Part shown: piece after piece, positions 63,682 through 64,000 of the stretch
Numbering within the stretch: position 1 is the stretch's first letter
Layout of the letters: every line of letters starts with the position of its first letter
NCBI GenBank assembly: GCA_930367215.1
Contig: OV884059.1
Span: 18,376,945 to 18,440,944, forward strand
Direction of reading: 5' to 3'
From: Pollenia angustigena
Taxonomy: Eukaryota > Arthropoda > Insecta > Diptera > Polleniidae
DNA: 64,000 nucleotides
The notes under the pieces: generated by a model
Told to the model about the DNA's origin: nothing
Database searches by the model: none
The model's input: only the letters and a program-made list of their open reading frames with translations
Position numbers and translations under genes: made by a program

Positions 63682-64000
63682 CCAAATTAAAAATTTGTAA
63701 AGCAGTGTAATACATTTCTTATTTTATTTGTAATATATCTGGATTTTTGATAAATGATAAATATGTAAAACTTTTGTCATTATAAAATTTTTTTTATACA
63801 TTTGTTTTGCATAAAAACCAAATTTATCGCAACTTACATCTGAATATGTCCGAAAAATGTTATTTGGATGATTTAAAGAAAATTTTATTCGTAATCATTT
63901 GTAAATTTTGTTCTCAACCATTGGATCAAAATCGGAGAAATCAGTTTCCAGTTATTATATATTAAAAAACTAGATGTGATAGAAAAAGACTTAAACGGAT
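63682..64000. other. AT-rich end of window
   Basis: Nothing recognised. Confidence 0.4.

Noticed and set aside
1..64000. CRISPR arrays, bacterial operons or riboswitches
   Set aside because: No regular short repeats with unique spacers and no bacterial gene organisation. The content is that of an insect nuclear genome.

Overview
This is AT-rich nuclear DNA from an insect, most probably a higher fly (Schizophora, possibly a blowfly-like or muscoid genome). The main reasons are the content: classic odorant-binding-protein exons, BEL/Pao and mdg1/412-type Gypsy retrotransposons, a rosa-like DD41D mariner, Helitrons and tandem-array repeats of the kind common in fly genomes. Nothing bacterial, viral or CRISPR-like was seen. 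Host coding sequence is sparse; most of the window is layers of nested transposable elements. All repeat comparisons were made by eye without alignment software.

Host genes. Two single-exon genes on the minus strand encode short glycine-rich secreted peptides (2745-2957 and 59413-59649), each behind a TATA box. Between them lie three copies, all on the minus strand, of a segmental duplication carrying a classic six-cysteine odorant-binding protein gene: copy A (7707-8279, one in-frame stop), copy B (25644-25913, two decayed exons only) and copy C (39808-40376, four clean exons with canonical GT-AG introns). These exons are short and spread over different frames, so ORF calling does not show them. 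No signal-peptide exon was identified for any copy.

Layout. 1-5100: a LINE remnant, tandem-array repeats, an AT microsatellite, the first glycine-rich peptide gene and small palindromic elements. 5101-6406: a complete DD41D mariner with intact transposase, inserted in a tandem-array repeat. 7275-8620: odorant-binding unit A. 9000-12420: AT-rich repeats and a transposase-like relic. 12424-13172: a non-autonomous Helitron. 13176-22453: a BEL/Pao retrotransposon on the minus strand with two 504-bp LTRs that look identical and a 5-bp target duplication overlapping the Helitron end. 24763-41975: odorant-binding units B and C in a dense field of MITEs and larger terminal-inverted-repeat elements. 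42302-50722: a foldback element with arms of about 620 bp, one arm split by a 6.8-kb Gypsy (42792-49573) with 465-bp LTRs and an ACAC target duplication. 51400-55300: further foldback-family sequence with a broken transposase-like gene and a mariner relic. 55500-64000: MITEs, a minisatellite, a tRNA-like sequence, the second glycine-rich gene and a final large inverted repeat.

The most unusual item is the BEL/Pao element. Its gag-pol is one frame interrupted by three nonsense codons and no frameshift. Downstream of integrase it carries an intact third ORF of 336 codons, preceded by a splice-acceptor-like sequence, that repeats the zinc-knuckle plus retropepsin architecture of its own Gag-Pol with an altered catalytic motif. 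The Gypsy element carries small ORFs upstream of gag, one with a membrane segment and one with a PPPY motif.
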